Assembly (NCBI GenBank): GCA_950295325.1
Contig: OX485805.1
Span: forward strand, 43,734,758-43,798,757
Direction of reading: 5' to 3'
Source of the DNA: Polytrichum commune
Taxonomy: Eukaryota; Streptophyta; Polytrichopsida; Polytrichales; Polytrichaceae
Length of the DNA stretch: 64,000 nucleotides
The position numbers and the translations under genes were made by a program. This document shows positions 1-10,457 of the stretch, piece after piece (the first letter of the stretch is position 1; the number at the start of each line of letters is the position of its first letter). The notes below the pieces were generated by a model that saw only the letters and a program-made list of their open reading frames with translations, was not told the DNA's origin and searched no databases.

Positions 1-180
1 ATTGTCGAAAAAGAAATCAATTATCATTGTATAGGTCCAGCTGTCGACACAGTATTGGCACATAGAGAAAACAATCCTGGACATTTTGGGATAGTCTTAC
101 GAATGGGGCCAAGACAAGTGGCACCATTTGTAAAAGATAAATCCGGCGAATTCAGCAGTGTAACTATAGATGAGGTGTAA
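1..180 (+). pseudogene. 3' end of an unidentified conserved reading frame (left copy)
   Basis: An open frame enters from the window edge and ends at a TAA at 178-180 (59 codons; C-terminus GEFSSVTIDEV). The same frame is open in the sister copy at 28236-28415, with few changes (FGIVLRM here, FGRVLRM there). I do not recognise the protein family. In the sister copy the frame lies just after a scrap of kinase-gene sequence, so it may be a captured exon or the end of a decayed gene. The shared open frame is seen; any function is unknown. Confidence 0.35.
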
Positions 181-1008
181 AACATTAATCATGTTAATTT
201 ACATCTATGAAAGTACCCCACTGACACCTAAAGGCATCCCCACCAAATTGGGTATACGTCAAATAAATTGTATAATATTTTATACTTTTGGGGAGCCCTC
301 CATCTTGGGCGGGGCAGCTCATCTTGAGTTAAAGCCCACCAAAGCCTAGGCATACCCCCAGTATAATTAGGAAGCAATCAATAAGACAACGACACTTATT
401 ATCTTACATGGGATAAAGTAGGATATCGGAGTATCGGATATTAAAGTAATCTCTTGGCGGGCCGAAGGAGTTCCGTTATATGAACCATTTATGGCGGGGG
501 AAGGTCTTTACTATACCCGGACCGGTTCTAAACTGGGGACCGGACATTTGCATGTGGGATAAGAGCAAAGCATGACCTAGTAAATGTCATAGAATTGTCA
601 ATTCCTAAAGAAACTTAACATTTATTAACATTATGCACATCAAGTTGAGAGAGAAACTTGTGATAAAATCCATAGCGATACTCATGATGGACTTGAGAAA
701 TCCAAGGTCATCAATTTTGATACTTGAAAAAGGATGTGTTTAAATTACTATATTCTTCACTATAATAAGTTTAATAAGTAGGACATACACACGTTGTTTT
801 GTTTATTTTGGGCACAAATTGATCAAATGCACATGTTGATATCAATAGTTTGTACATTTGTAGCTAGAATACTACATCTTAGTGAACATTTTTATAATCA
901 ATAACACCACCACTTCCCAATTGTGACGGAGAATTTGCCCACATAAACTGGATGATAAAAAAATAAGGATATGTTGAGAGGCTCATTCCACATGTGTTTA
1001 CACTACAT

Positions 1009-1167
1009 TTGGTTACTGGCTACTACAGTGTCCATCCTCGGAAGGGGAGAGTAGTATTGTCCCAATTTCCCTTTGTCTTGTGGGCATCGGTTCATTGGCA
1101 TTACGAACGGACACTTTATTCACGCCGGCCCCTAGCCTTTAGGGACCGGAGTTTCTATCTATCTATC
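1009..1167 (+). mobile_element. SINE-like short insertion with 14-bp target-site duplication
   Basis: The partner segment near 30373 has TGTTTACACTACAT only once. Here the same 14 bases occur at 995-1008 and 1168-1181, flanking 159 bp that the partner lacks. The insert ends in a short TATC repeat, as many SINEs do. A long target duplication plus a simple-repeat tail fits target-primed insertion by LINE machinery. I see only a vague tRNA-like promoter (GGTTCATTGG near 1089), so SINE identity is inference; a retroposed RNA fragment is the alternative. Confidence 0.5.
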
Positions 1168-1409
1168 TGTTTACACTACATGAAAAAGTATGCAACCATA
1201 CAAAACGCAATTTCAAAATACATAGATGTTTCATATGTTGGCACCCTCGACTTAATCTAATACTACTTGTAGAATTTCTAACCAATACGGTCGCGATTTC
1301 TTCGAATGATCTTTGAAGACCAACACCTAATGTTGATCATATGTTACTAGACATCAATGTAGGGATACTTTTTTTTTTTCCATGACACTCTAGGAAAGTT
1401 ACTAAATGG

Positions 1410-1661
1410 TTATGATGATGAAGATTTAGCCAATGTGGAATCACTTGAAAGAGAAGGGTTATCACCCTTTATATTTATATATTGATAGACATAATCTCTT
1501 TGTGGACTAGGTATGCCCCCAACCAATATTACACTCACTTGAACGTTATCAAGTTTTTTAGAGTCTTGAAATCCATAAACTTGCTCTTCTTCATTTTGAG
1601 AGGAATCACTTGAACTTCCTCTTTGTAGAAAAATCTTACCAGGGCCCACTTTGCCCAACAT
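1410..1661 (-). pseudogene. piggyBac-associated acidic reading frame (fragment)
   Basis: A minus-strand 83-codon frame rich in Ser, Glu and Asp (SSSDSSQNEEEQ). Close relatives lie at 30616-30867 and, more decayed, at 44280-44500. An acidic Ser/Glu stretch is usual near the N-terminus of piggyBac transposases. Here, however, it lies downstream of the transposase C-terminal piece on the same strand, so it belongs either to a second, rearranged copy or to an unknown partner gene. No intact protein is encoded. Confidence 0.4.
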
Positions 1662-1767
1662 TACATCTTTAACAAGAGGATAAATTCCTGCAAATAATTC
1701 ATCTTTCTACCTACAATACCTACTAAATAAAATCTCATGTGCAATTATCTTCGAATTGCTTTACATA

Positions 1768-2001
1768 CACTAGAAGAAAACTTGTCCATATCAACCGGCC
1801 GTTGCGACTTGGCCATTGCGACTCATGCTAGGAAAATGAAAAAAAAATATCAATATGATTGTCAATTGGAGTATTTTAGTTAGTCATCATCCAAAACATC
1901 CGGGTGGACAACCACAAACATTTTTTTATGCATTTTCCTAGCATGAGTCGCAATGGCCAAGTCGCAACGGCCGGTTGATATGGACAAGTTTTCTTCTAGT
2001 G
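1768..2001. mobile_element. CACTA-type MITE with perfect 71-bp terminal inverted repeats
   Basis: The 234-bp element starts CACTAGAAG and ends CTTCTAGTG. Its arms 1768-1838 and 1931-2001 are exact reverse complements over 71 bp. It is flanked by the 3-bp target duplication ATA (1765-1767 and 2002-2004). The sister segment near 30970 has the uninterrupted site with one ATA. CACTA ends plus a 3-bp duplication are the signature of the En/Spm (CACTA) superfamily. There is no coding capacity, so it would have to be moved in trans. Confidence 0.88.
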
Positions 2002-2225
2002 ATATTACACCATGTGTATATGATATTGTGCATAATTTCTTTTATTTCATGTACAAATAAATATATATCAAAAAATTGCTAGTGAGAGGACTTGACCCTC
2101 TTCAACCCCCCTACAAGCACTAGTTCTTACCTAACCCCCCCTTATGTAGTAAACATTTAAATATAATTTGTGATTATTTTGCATGCCATGTCACAAAACA
2201 TTGACCTAGGCAAAGTACTTGGCAG

Positions 2226-2835
2226 TCACATGTACGGCAATAATATTGTTGTTTTTTTACCGCAGGTTCCACATTTTCTTCTTTTCCCTTCTTTATGCCC
2301 GCTCCACATCATGCTATAATGAAGCATGTGTGCATTTCCAACTCCACTCTCCGTCATGCATGTAGCTGCAAGCCGTTTAGCAAACAATGTTAGTTTCTTT
2401 GCTATTGCATAATTGAATTCCCTATGGGATAAATCTTTTATTTTCACCCTCCTTTTGCATATTACTTCTATACATGACCCATGAGCTTACCAATGATGTG
2501 TCAAGATTGTGCATAAATAGACGACGCCACCACTTGTGGTCTTTGTTTTGAACCGTGTGGTAGCCTCGAAGTTGATCCGCCACATCCACACCTCTCATGT
2601 GAGCTTGGTAATGAACTAGAATTGGGATGGACTTCTCCGCAGTCTTATGCCACCTTTTCACAAACACAACATCATTCATGTCAATAGCTGAGAATGCCAT
2701 GCTCAACAAACTAGCAGACTTATTGTCATACCAAATTATTGCTGCTAGTAAATTAGATGTGTGCATTCTCCAATGTCTGTCTCCCCTCTCCGGACCCTCT
2801 TTAGCCAAAGTCAATGCTTGTGGCCATCCCTTTCT
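2226..2835 (-). pseudogene. piggyBac transposase, C-terminal fragment (left copy)
   Basis: Two overlapping minus-strand frames encode a piggyBac-type (DDE_Tnp_1_7) C-terminal region. Visible pieces are RKGWPQALTLAKEGPERG, the core stretch MRGVDVADQL, the WWRRLFMHNLD segment, and a final Cys-rich part with RKCGTCGKK (CxxC). A frameshift near 2440 separates the last part. The N-terminal half is absent: at 2835/2836 the sequence switches abruptly to PEP carboxykinase coding sequence on the other strand. The sister copy (31392-32080) keeps more of the N-terminal side, so this copy was truncated by a rearrangement. Confidence 0.8.
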
Positions 2836-4748
2836 GTCGAAAATCAACACGAAGAAGCCTGTTTCTCGGGAAGTCTGCAAAGACGACACAGCACCTACCG
2901 TTAAGGTGCAGAATGTGGAGGAGCTTCATGCTCTACAGAAAAAGAAGGCATCGGCTCCAACGACGCCCGGAAATGCTACAAACCCCTCCACGCCCAAGAA
3001 CATGACTCCTCGCTCTTACCTCAGCGAAGAGGAGCGTCAGAAGCAGCAGATGCAGTCCATCAGGTAAATAAAACACTTGACGTATGTTTGTTGTCTTGGA
3101 TTGCTTCTTGAGGGGGAACTTTTTCTGCATCCTATTATTGACATTTGATGAGAACCTCCGTACTTCCTTCGTACAATCACTGCGGTGCAGCTCTGTTGCA
3201 TTTTCAGTGTCCTGTAGAGGAGGTATTGGCTTTGCTCATGCTTACTCACTTTCATGACGATTTTGGTAAACAATTGGCTTATGTTGATGTCCGATGGTCC
3301 TTGGAGTGCTTCTTGAGGAGAAGGTCTGCCTTGTATTATTGACATCCGGGCATCTTCCGTACCTGTGTGCAGCATGGCAAATACTGTAGTGCAGCTCTAG
3401 TGCGTCTTTAACTCTCTTGTTGAAGCTATCAATCTCATTTCTACGATGATTTTTGCAGTGCATCTCTGGCGTCGTTAACTCGTGAGAGCGGACCTCAAGT
3501 TATCAAGGGCGATCCGACCAGGAAGAGGTCACCCCCGAAATCTGTGGTGGCTCCCAGGCTCGACATCAGTGACAGTGCTTTGAAGTTCACGCATGTTCTG
3601 TACAACCTGTCTCCTGCTGGTTGGTCTTTGACACCCTCCTGCCAATTTATGCTGGCAGAGTTCTGATGATGCCTTTATAATCATCGTGTTTTTGCATTTT
3701 GAAAAAGGGAAAAAGTGCACACGTGATGATGTGGAAAGTGATGGTTGACTTTTTGATGGCTCTGCCCATTGGCAGAATTATACGAGCAGGCCATTAAATT
3801 CGAGAAGGGTTCATACATTACATCAACTGGAGCACTTGCTACACTGTCTGGCGCTAAAACTGGGCGGTCTCCTAAGGACAAACGTGTGGTGAAGGAGGAG
3901 ACCTCAAAGGATGACTTGTGGTGGGGAAAGTAAGTGCCTCTCGATTTCAAAGCCGACATAGTAGAATCTGTTTTGTGAATTCCCTTGTATGCAGAAAAAC
4001 GCACCAGTGAAATTGTGTGATAGGTTGAGCAGCTAATCTTTTGAAGTAACATTGCATTTTCCCAGGGGTTCTCCAAATATTGAAATGGACGAGGAGACAG
4101 TTTTGGTCAACCGAGAGAGAGCTGTCGATTACTTGAACTCTTTGGAGAAGGTAATTATTTTATATATATTTATATAATGATTTCTGCTTATATACTCTAT
4201 CGAAAGTGTCAATACTGTATATGTTGTGTGCATGAATTTAATGACGAAGTTTGCTGATCTCTGTGCCTTCCACTTTTGATTACAGGTCTTCGTGAACGAT
4301 CAGTTCCTGAACTGGGATCCGGAGAATCGCATCAAAGTGAGGATTATATCCGCTCGGGCTTACCACTCACTCTTCATGCATAACATGTAAGTACCGATTC
4401 TCTGGAAACCGTCAACCCTTATCTCCCTTCTACAGTACGCCCGGTATGCACGCTGAACGCTGGACTCTGCTTTGGCTTTAGCGAAATTCTTGATTTCATG
4501 GTTACTCTCACTCACTATTCACGTGCACAAAGTGCAAGGCCTCTGGCACAACGAACTCTATAGCGTTTTTGGTGAAAGGGGAGAATTTGGAGATGATCAC
4601 TTGAATTGGCCCACACTGGAGGCCTCCCTCTAGATCTGGCTAGAGGGAGATATATTTCGATGTATGCATGTCTTTGGTGTGCTCGGTGGCATTAAGCATA
4701 TGGGTGGCAGGTGCATCCGCCCTACACCTGAAGAGCTGGAGGATTTTG
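2836..4748 (+). pseudogene. PCK: PEP carboxykinase (ATP), 5' exons; gene disrupted
   Basis: The exons encode the N-terminal part of plant ATP-dependent phosphoenolpyruvate carboxykinase, the cytosolic enzyme that converts oxaloacetate plus ATP to PEP, CO2 and ADP in gluconeogenesis. Exons by GT-AG signals and frame: 2836-3063 (KVQNVEELHALQKKK), 3459-3619 ([13 protein letters not shown]), 3776-3929 ([19 protein letters not shown]), 4066-4150 ([20 protein letters not shown]), 4286-4386 ([20 protein letters not shown]) and 4711-4748 (CIRPTPEELEDF). All reading phases join. The normal first codons are missing: upstream of KINTKKPV the sequence is antisense piggyBac, open in the same frame from 2627. 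The sixth exon is cut by the copia element and resumes at 10815. A full-length enzyme cannot be made from this locus. Confidence 0.9.
4744..4748. other. Target-site duplication TTTTG of the copia insertion (left)
   Basis: TTTTG at 4744-4748 recurs at 10810-10814 on the far side of the element. Removing the element and one copy restores the carboxykinase reading ...EEL-EDF-GTPDF, which proves the insertion point inside an exon. Five base pairs is usual for Ty1/copia integration. Confidence 0.93.
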
Positions 4749-5086
4749 TAAAGGCAAACAGATGGAAATGCACAAGTATCTGTGCGTGGAAACAATTGAT
4801 GGAAACAAAAATTTTATTTCTCCCTTATCTAATACATTCTACGGAATACAGTGTTCTAACTATTCCTGAGCCTAATGTATGATCCTTGCCGACATAGCCA
4901 TGTCCTGCCGAGCATTCTACTCTTGACACTCTATCTGCACAAGATACCGGAACACTGATTCACTTGAGGTAAAGTAACAATCTACTCCTGTGATTCTAGA
5001 ACTTACTCTACTAGAAGTTTCCTAATCTCTAACAGAATTCATCCAGACGAATGAGTAATGAACGTAACTAACTAATCCGTTCATCA
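4749..5086 (-). repeat. copia 3' LTR (338 bp)
   Basis: This repeat matches 10472-10809 at 335 of 338 positions; the differences are G/A early in the repeat, T/A in GTGCGTGG, and G/A in CTACGGA. In element orientation it starts TGATGAACGG and ends GCCTTTA, so the usual terminal CA is missing. Just inside it, at 5087-5101, the minus strand reads as a purine tract (ACGAGTGGGAG), the expected plus-strand priming site. The near identity implies a young insertion. Confidence 0.93.
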
Positions 5087-5924
5087 CTCCCACTCGTTCT
5101 TTGCTCATTCGTGCTTACTAAGCCCTAATCGCTAACTTTCTAAGTCTTTCATTGTCAAGACGACACCTGGCCCTAATCATTACCCTATACCTAATGAGTA
5201 ACCCTATTCCTGTTGAGATACCCTAACCTGTTACTTCTGCTCCATACCGCTCACTTGTGTAGCAATGATGGTTCGGTAGTAGAATCTGATATGTGTATCT
5301 CTGTGATGATCATGTGGAATGGTGTATCACTCTCCTTAATCATTTTGCTGTCATTATGAGGTATGGTGCAACACCTTTCGACCATCTCTCCTCTTTCTCT
5401 CGAAACGTCGTGTCTTCGGTCTGACTCAGATAAGTGCTATTTCTCAAGGTTCTCTTCATTTCAGTCTGCTCTCTAAGGATTTCTCTCCTGTGTGCCTTGC
5501 AATCGAAGTTCTTGAGTTACTCCTGGTTTCTTTGTCTCAACCATGCTCCTAGAGTTCTCTCCTGAGTTGTTCCTGTGCACCTGTTGAGTTATATCTGTAT
5601 TGTTGAAAAGTTGAGAGCTGCTATCCTGAAAATTATATATTTCCTTGTTGTAGACTTCTCTCGATAGAGCTTACTTGTGACTTCTTTGATGTAGCATTCC
5701 CTTGTGCGCTGCCGCATTTCTGAAAACTTTCAATTTGTTGTTCTTCTCAGAGGTTCTCCCACTGGTTCTGTTAACTAGGTTTTCCTAAGAAGTTTGTTGA
5801 TAACTCTCTCCGATGTATCTGTCCCTTGTGCTTTGACATACATGCTATATATCTATCAAATGATTCTAATGTATCTATTAGGATACTTGTAAGGTTGCTC
5901 ACTTGTGTATACGCTTGCTATCTT

Positions 5925-8921
5925 TCAATCGCTTTTGCTCTTCTTGGAATCAGTACATGCATTCTGACGCTTTTGTTGTTGTTGATTCTCTGTGCAAACG
6001 TCTTCACATATTCTCCCACTCGTTTGAAACGGAGGAGCGACAACGCCATGCAGAGTACGAAGATGTTGAAAGGACTCACGAGGTAAAGCTTTTGTGAGTA
6101 TGTCGGCCAGCTGTTGTTTGGTGGAGATATAAAAGACGTCAATCTGGTGTTGTTCATACTTTTCTCTGATCACGTAGTACTTGGTTTCGATATGCTTGGT
6201 GCGTTTGTGATATTTAGGGTTTTTAACCAGTTGGATGGCACCCTGATTGTCTGAATAAACAGGAGTTGGTGCAGAAGAACGAAACCCGAGGCTGTGAAGT
6301 AACCGGCGGAGCCAGATAGCCTCCTTGACGGATTCCGCCATGGCTACGAACTCGGCTTCGGTTGTTGAGTCAGCCGTGCATCCTTGACGTTTGCTGCACC
6401 ATGCGATGGCACCATTTGCCAGAAGAAACAGGTAACCTGTGCGAGATTTGCGATCATCATGATCACCCGCATAATCGGCATCACAATACCCTCGTAAGGT
6501 AAGGTCAGATGGTACACCAGAGTACGAAATACCCATGTGAAGAGTGTCAGATAGATAGCGGAAGATGCGCTTGACGGCAGTCCAATGGGATGTTCGGGGT
6601 TCACTGGTGAACTTCGCAACGCGGCTGACAGCGAAGGCAATATCAGGTCGTGTAAGAACCATAGCATACATTAAACATCCAACTGCTTCTCGATAAGGTA
6701 TCGAAGAAGGTAATAGAGCATCATCTGGTCCTTGTGAAGCCTGGACAGGATTGTGTGTGTCGGCTGGGGTCGAAACCGGTGTTGCGTTGTCGAGTTGAAA
6801 ACGTTGAAGAATGTCAGAAATATACCGGGCTTGATTGATAAGAATGCTGTGTGTGAGAGGATCGCGGTGAACTTGAAAACCCACATAATAATCCATGTCG
6901 CCATGAGTCACCTTGAACATGCTTGCGAGATGCTTGATAACAGCATCAAGGTCTTGTTCACTTGTAGCACAAACAATGCCATCATCGACGAAGATTCCGA
7001 CGATAAGATCAACTGTTTGGAGGGAAGTGAGCCGATAGTAGACACAGGAATCGGCATCACTAGTAACGAGGTTATAGAGTTTCAGGAACGCATCAAAGGT
7101 ATGATTCCAGAGCCTCCCAGATTGTTTTAGACCATATAGGCTTTTGAGAAGTAAGCATACATGAGAAGGATTTTTAGGATTAAGAAACCCTTCAGGCTGA
7201 TGCATATATATGCGAGTAGTGAGATCACTATTGAGATAGGCTGTGCCGATGTCGAACTGACGCATATGCATGCGAAGAACAGATGCAATGGCGAACAGAA
7301 CTCTAACCGAGTCGTGTTTGATGACAGGGCTGAAAGTCTCTTCATAATCAATGCCATGAACTTGGCTGTAGCCTTTGGCGACGAGGCGCGCTTTGTACTT
7401 GTCGATTGCACCAGTGGAGGTATACTTGATCTTATACACCCATTTGCATTTGATAATATTGCGTCCAGGCGGAGGAGGGACTAAAATCCAGGTACGATTT
7501 TCCATAAGTGAATCATATTCACGTTCCATGGCAGCTTTCCAGAAAGCAGCTTGAGGTGACATGGTAGCAGCCTTGTATGTAGGAGGTTCTCGATAAGTTT
7601 CTGCTGTTTGTATCATGTTAGCAAATGAGAACTGGTTATTCTCGGGTAGAGAATTGGAGTCAGTATGAAAAGGAGATGGTTCAGAGTATAGATCAGAAAT
7701 TGATCGATACTTGGGATGGACAGGTTCATCTGACGCAGGTGTAGAATGTGCCTTGAATGTCGAAGGAGCATCAAGGTCATATGGATCAGATGCGGTAGAA
7801 TTAGGAGAAGAAGGTGGAGAAACTGGATCAGGGGAAAGAATGGGAGGAATAGTGGGAGGAGAGATGTCTCGTGGAGAGATAGGTTGTGGAGAGATGTCTC
7901 GTGGAGGGGAGTCAGTATGACTATGATCATTAGAAGGTAAAGACGCATTAGAATGCATAGCTCCCACTGAATCACTAATGGATAAAGAAGTAATGTCATC
8001 AGGAGAATTCGCGGGTGTTGTAGAATTTAAAGGAAGAGAAGAAGGAATAGAAACCAGAGAGGGTGAAACTGATGAGGATAAGATAAAGGAATACCCGGTG
8101 GTTTCGTCAAACAACACATTAGAACTTTCAGTGACATTGTCTGTCCGCGGGTTCCAAAATCGCCAGCCCTTGCTAGTATCACTATACCCGACGAAGATAA
8201 CCTTTACGCTCTTTGGTTGGAACTTGGTACGGAGGAATTTATCGATGAAGATATATGCAAGGGTACCGAATGTTCGATAATGGGAGACGCTTGGTTTGCG
8301 ATGGAACCATAACTCGTAAGGTGTTATTAATCCAACCTGTGTGTTAATGGTGCGGTTTAAAATGTATACCGCAGTGTGAACCGCTTCTGCCCAGAGCTTG
8401 AGAGGTACGTCATGGAGATGCAGCATGCTTCGGGCGGCTTCACATATGGTTCGGTTGTCACGCTCAACGTATCCATTTTGTTGAGGTGTGTATGCTGTGC
8501 TTGTTTCCCTCGTGATTCCTTCTTGCTCTAAGAATAGATCAAATGCTGTATTGCAGAACTCTTTGCCACGGTCTGTGCGAATAGTTTTGACTCGATTTCC
8601 CGTGGTGTTAGCAATAGATCGGATGACTTTGGTAAAGAACCGAATAGCATCAGTCTTAGCACGGAGGAAAGCCACGAACCGATAGGAAGTACAATCGTCT
8701 TTGATGAGGATATAATACCGTGAACCTGCTAACGATGGTTGTGACATTTTCCCGCATAAATCTGCGTGCAGAAGCTCACCAGGAACTTTAGAACGTTCTT
8801 TGTGAGGATTGACAGGATAAGTCGCCTTGTGTTGCTTGCCGAGAGCGCAGCCACGACAAACAGGAGGTAAGATACTGCTGGGAGAGATTGAAAAATCCTG
8901 CAAACTTCGGTGAGTGCTCAT
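5925..8921 (-). CDS. copia pol: integrase, reverse transcriptase, RNase H
   Basis: A frame of 998 codons that is open from 8933, directly after the TAG ending the upstream gag frame; the ATG at 8921 is only the first Met after it. Domains in order: the second half of the HHCC zinc site (CRGCALGKQH), the integrase core with its acidic residues in LHADLCG, IRTDRGKEF and NGYVERDNR, a low-complexity Ser/Pro linker, then reverse transcriptase (WVYKIKYTSTGAIDKYKARL, QFDIGTAYLNSDL, catalytic FVDD where most copia have YVDD), and RNase H (YCDADYAGD, STTEAEFVAM). The product would copy element RNA and integrate it. Without readthrough of the TAG it is cut off from gag and protease. Confidence 0.92.
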   Translation of the reverse strand: MSTHRSLQDFSISPSSILPPVCRGCALGKQHKATYPVNPHKERSKVPGELLHADLCGKMSQPSLAGSRYYILIKDDCTSYRFVAFLRAKTDAIRFFTKVIRSIANTTGNRVKTIRTDRGKEFCNTAFDLFLEQEGITRETSTAYTPQQNGYVERDNRTICEAARSMLHLHDVPLKLWAEAVHTAVYILNRTINTQVGLITPYELWFHRKPSVSHYRTFGTLAYIFIDKFLRTKFQPKSVKVIFVGYSDTSKGWRFWNPRTDNVTESSNVLFDETTGYSFILSSSVSPSLVSIPSSLPLNSTTPANSPDDITSLSISDSVGAMHSNASLPSNDHSHTDSPPRDISPQPISPRDISPPTIPPILSPDPVSPPSSPNSTASDPYDLDAPSTFKAHSTPASDEPVHPKYRSISDLYSEPSPFHTDSNSLPENNQFSFANMIQTAETYREPPTYKAATMSPQAAFWKAAMEREYDSLMENRTWILVPPPPGRNIIKCKWVYKIKYTSTGAIDKYKARLVAKGYSQVHGIDYEETFSPVIKHDSVRVLFAIASVLRMHMRQFDIGTAYLNSDLTTRIYMHQPEGFLNPKNPSHVCLLLKSLYGLKQSGRLWNHTFDAFLKLYNLVTSDADSCVYYRLTSLQTVDLIVGIFVDDGIVCATSEQDLDAVIKHLASMFKVTHGDMDYYVGFQVHRDPLTHSILINQARYISDILQRFQLDNATPVSTPADTHNPVQASQGPDDALLPSSIPYREAVGCLMYAMVLTRPDIAFAVSRVAKFTSEPRTSHWTAVKRIFRYLSDTLHMGISYSGVPSDLTLRGYCDADYAGDHDDRKSRTGYLFLLANGAIAWCSKRQGCTADSTTEAEFVAMAESVKEAIWLRRLLHSLGFRSSAPTPVYSDNQGAIQLVKNPKYHKRTKHIETKYYVIREKYEQHQIDVFYISTKQQLADILTKALPRESFQHLRTLHGVVAPPFQTSGRICEDVCTENQQQQKRQNACTDSKKSKSD

Positions 8922-8933
8922 GCTCTTAATAAC

Positions 8934-10412
8934 CTAGACATTGATGTGAGCCATTCGATTATGCCAGAGTATGAGGTTATCAGCATCAGTCGTAGTTGTA
9001 AGAGCTGTGGATGAAACATGTTGGATCGGTTGATCATATCTGATAGGAATCACTGGCTTGATAGATAACTTGTAGAGAGTGCCGATCTGAATTCCTTCCA
9101 TAACTTTTGGTCCACGACCAAAATCTCTGTATATGGCACATGTACCATCATTTGTCTGAAAAGAATATCCTGCTTTAGAAGCAATGCCGATGGAGAAGAG
9201 ATTTCTTCGGAGTTCAGGTATATACAAAACATTGCGTAATATACCGTGTTTTTCTTGGCCATTTACAGTTCGTGTGATTTCAATATCTCCTTTGCCTTGT
9301 ACCCAAATATTTCGGTCATCGGCGACAGCAACCGACCATTGTCCTTTAGGAATAGGTGTGAACGTAGAAAACCAATCCCTATGATCGGTCATATGTTCGG
9401 TTGCGCCGGAGTCAGCGAACCAAGTAGTCTTGTCTAAATTGACATTGAAAGCATGTGAGTGCTGATTAATTGTTGCAAATGCGCAGGAATCAGCATCAGA
9501 TTCAGAAGAAGGATTACTTGCACCTGAGGTTGGATCTGAGTTGCTCTGTTCAGTTGTAGCAACACATACTTCACTGTGTCTGTTGCGTGAATCTCTTTGT
9601 GGACGCTCTGGCTTGTGTTGTCTCGGGTTTGAAAACTTGTGCTTATCATGCCGTGGATGTGGACATTCGGCTGTCCAATGATCGAATTCTCCACAGTTGT
9701 AACATCTTGTTTTGCTCTTCAATTCTTTCATGTACTCCTTGCTTTGTTCACTTGTGTGTTTCTTGCCTTTTGCAGAAGCCTTGCCGGATCGTGTGAAGAA
9801 TGCCGAGTCGCTTGCAGATTCATCGTCCTGCTGCTTCATAAGGTTCTCCAATTGAAGACATCTGGCCTTCAGATTTGCAACAGTCTGCTCATCAGCAGGA
9901 ACGTTATTCCAACCTGTGACGATGTGATATTTGTAATTCGCTGGTAGTGTGCACATGATCTTAGTGATCATGGCATCTTCAGTAGGTGGATGGCCTAACT
10001 CTTTCAGAAGACCTGCTAGACTTAAGACCTTGTTAATATGGGAGTTGATAGTATCTCCCGGATTCATCTTGTATTCGTAGAAACTGTTCTGAACCATATA
10101 GACATTCTCTTTAGACTTCTGTTGATACAAGGAGCAAAGAGTTGACCACATAGAAGCAGCTGATGTGCAGTTTACCAGATTCTCAAGAATAGGTATAGAT
10201 ACAGATGAGCTGATCATCCTTTGTGCAATAGTATCAGCCTTCTCCCATGCTAGCTTTTCAGCCTCTGGTGCGTTATCACCAGGCTTAGGAGTGGTACCAT
10301 TTGTAATGAGTAGTAGAGCTTTTTCTTTGAAACACAGTTCCATATGGAACCGCCAGACTGGGAACTTATCACCTTCGAAAACTTTAATAGTCTCAGACTC
10401 TTTCTTGTCCAT
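8934..10412 (-). CDS. copia gag-protease with start of integrase zinc domain
   Basis: I place the start at the Met of MDKKESETIKVFEG (10412), which is the usual copia gag opening; the frame is open further upstream into the leader and LTR. It encodes a UBN2-type gag core, a zinc knuckle CYNCGEFDHWTAEC (CX2CX4HX4C) for RNA packaging, and an aspartic protease with FADSGATEHM. It ends in the pre-integrase motif WHNRMAHINV. A TAG at 8934-8936 stops it, and the frame then runs on into pol without a shift. The frame is otherwise intact over 492 codons. Confidence 0.9.
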   Translation of the reverse strand: MDKKESETIKVFEGDKFPVWRFHMELCFKEKALLLITNGTTPKPGDNAPEAEKLAWEKADTIAQRMISSSVSIPILENLVNCTSAASMWSTLCSLYQQKSKENVYMVQNSFYEYKMNPGDTINSHINKVLSLAGLLKELGHPPTEDAMITKIMCTLPANYKYHIVTGWNNVPADEQTVANLKARCLQLENLMKQQDDESASDSAFFTRSGKASAKGKKHTSEQSKEYMKELKSKTRCYNCGEFDHWTAECPHPRHDKHKFSNPRQHKPERPQRDSRNRHSEVCVATTEQSNSDPTSGASNPSSESDADSCAFATINQHSHAFNVNLDKTTWFADSGATEHMTDHRDWFSTFTPIPKGQWSVAVADDRNIWVQGKGDIEITRTVNGQEKHGILRNVLYIPELRRNLFSIGIASKAGYSFQTNDGTCAIYRDFGRGPKVMEGIQIGTLYKLSIKPVIPIRYDQPIQHVSSTALTTTTDADNLILWHNRMAHINV

Positions 10413-10457
10413 TTTGTTGAATGACAATAGACACGCTTCCAGAATTGTTTCAATGCA

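Larger units (their letters stand above)
1..2835. repeat. Left copy of a segmental duplication (partner 28236-31805)
   Basis: Position 1 aligns with 28236, and homology runs, with indels, to 2835, which aligns with 31805. Bases 241-540 differ from the partner, where about 1.45 kb of other sequence (28460-29920) stands instead. The left copy alone carries a short insert at 1009-1167 and a MITE at 1768-2001. The homology stops exactly where PEP carboxykinase sequence begins here and where piggyBac sequence continues in the partner. Between 181 and 990 I see no gene. Confidence 0.85.

Noticed and set aside
5087-5924. Possible extra gene between the copia 3' LTR and the pol stop
   Set aside because: Only short frames on either strand; no env-like or other domain; fits a long 3' untranslated region.
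7711-8280. Plus-strand frames opposite the copia integrase-RT linker
   Set aside because: Shadows of the low-complexity Ser/Pro-coding stretch on the minus strand.
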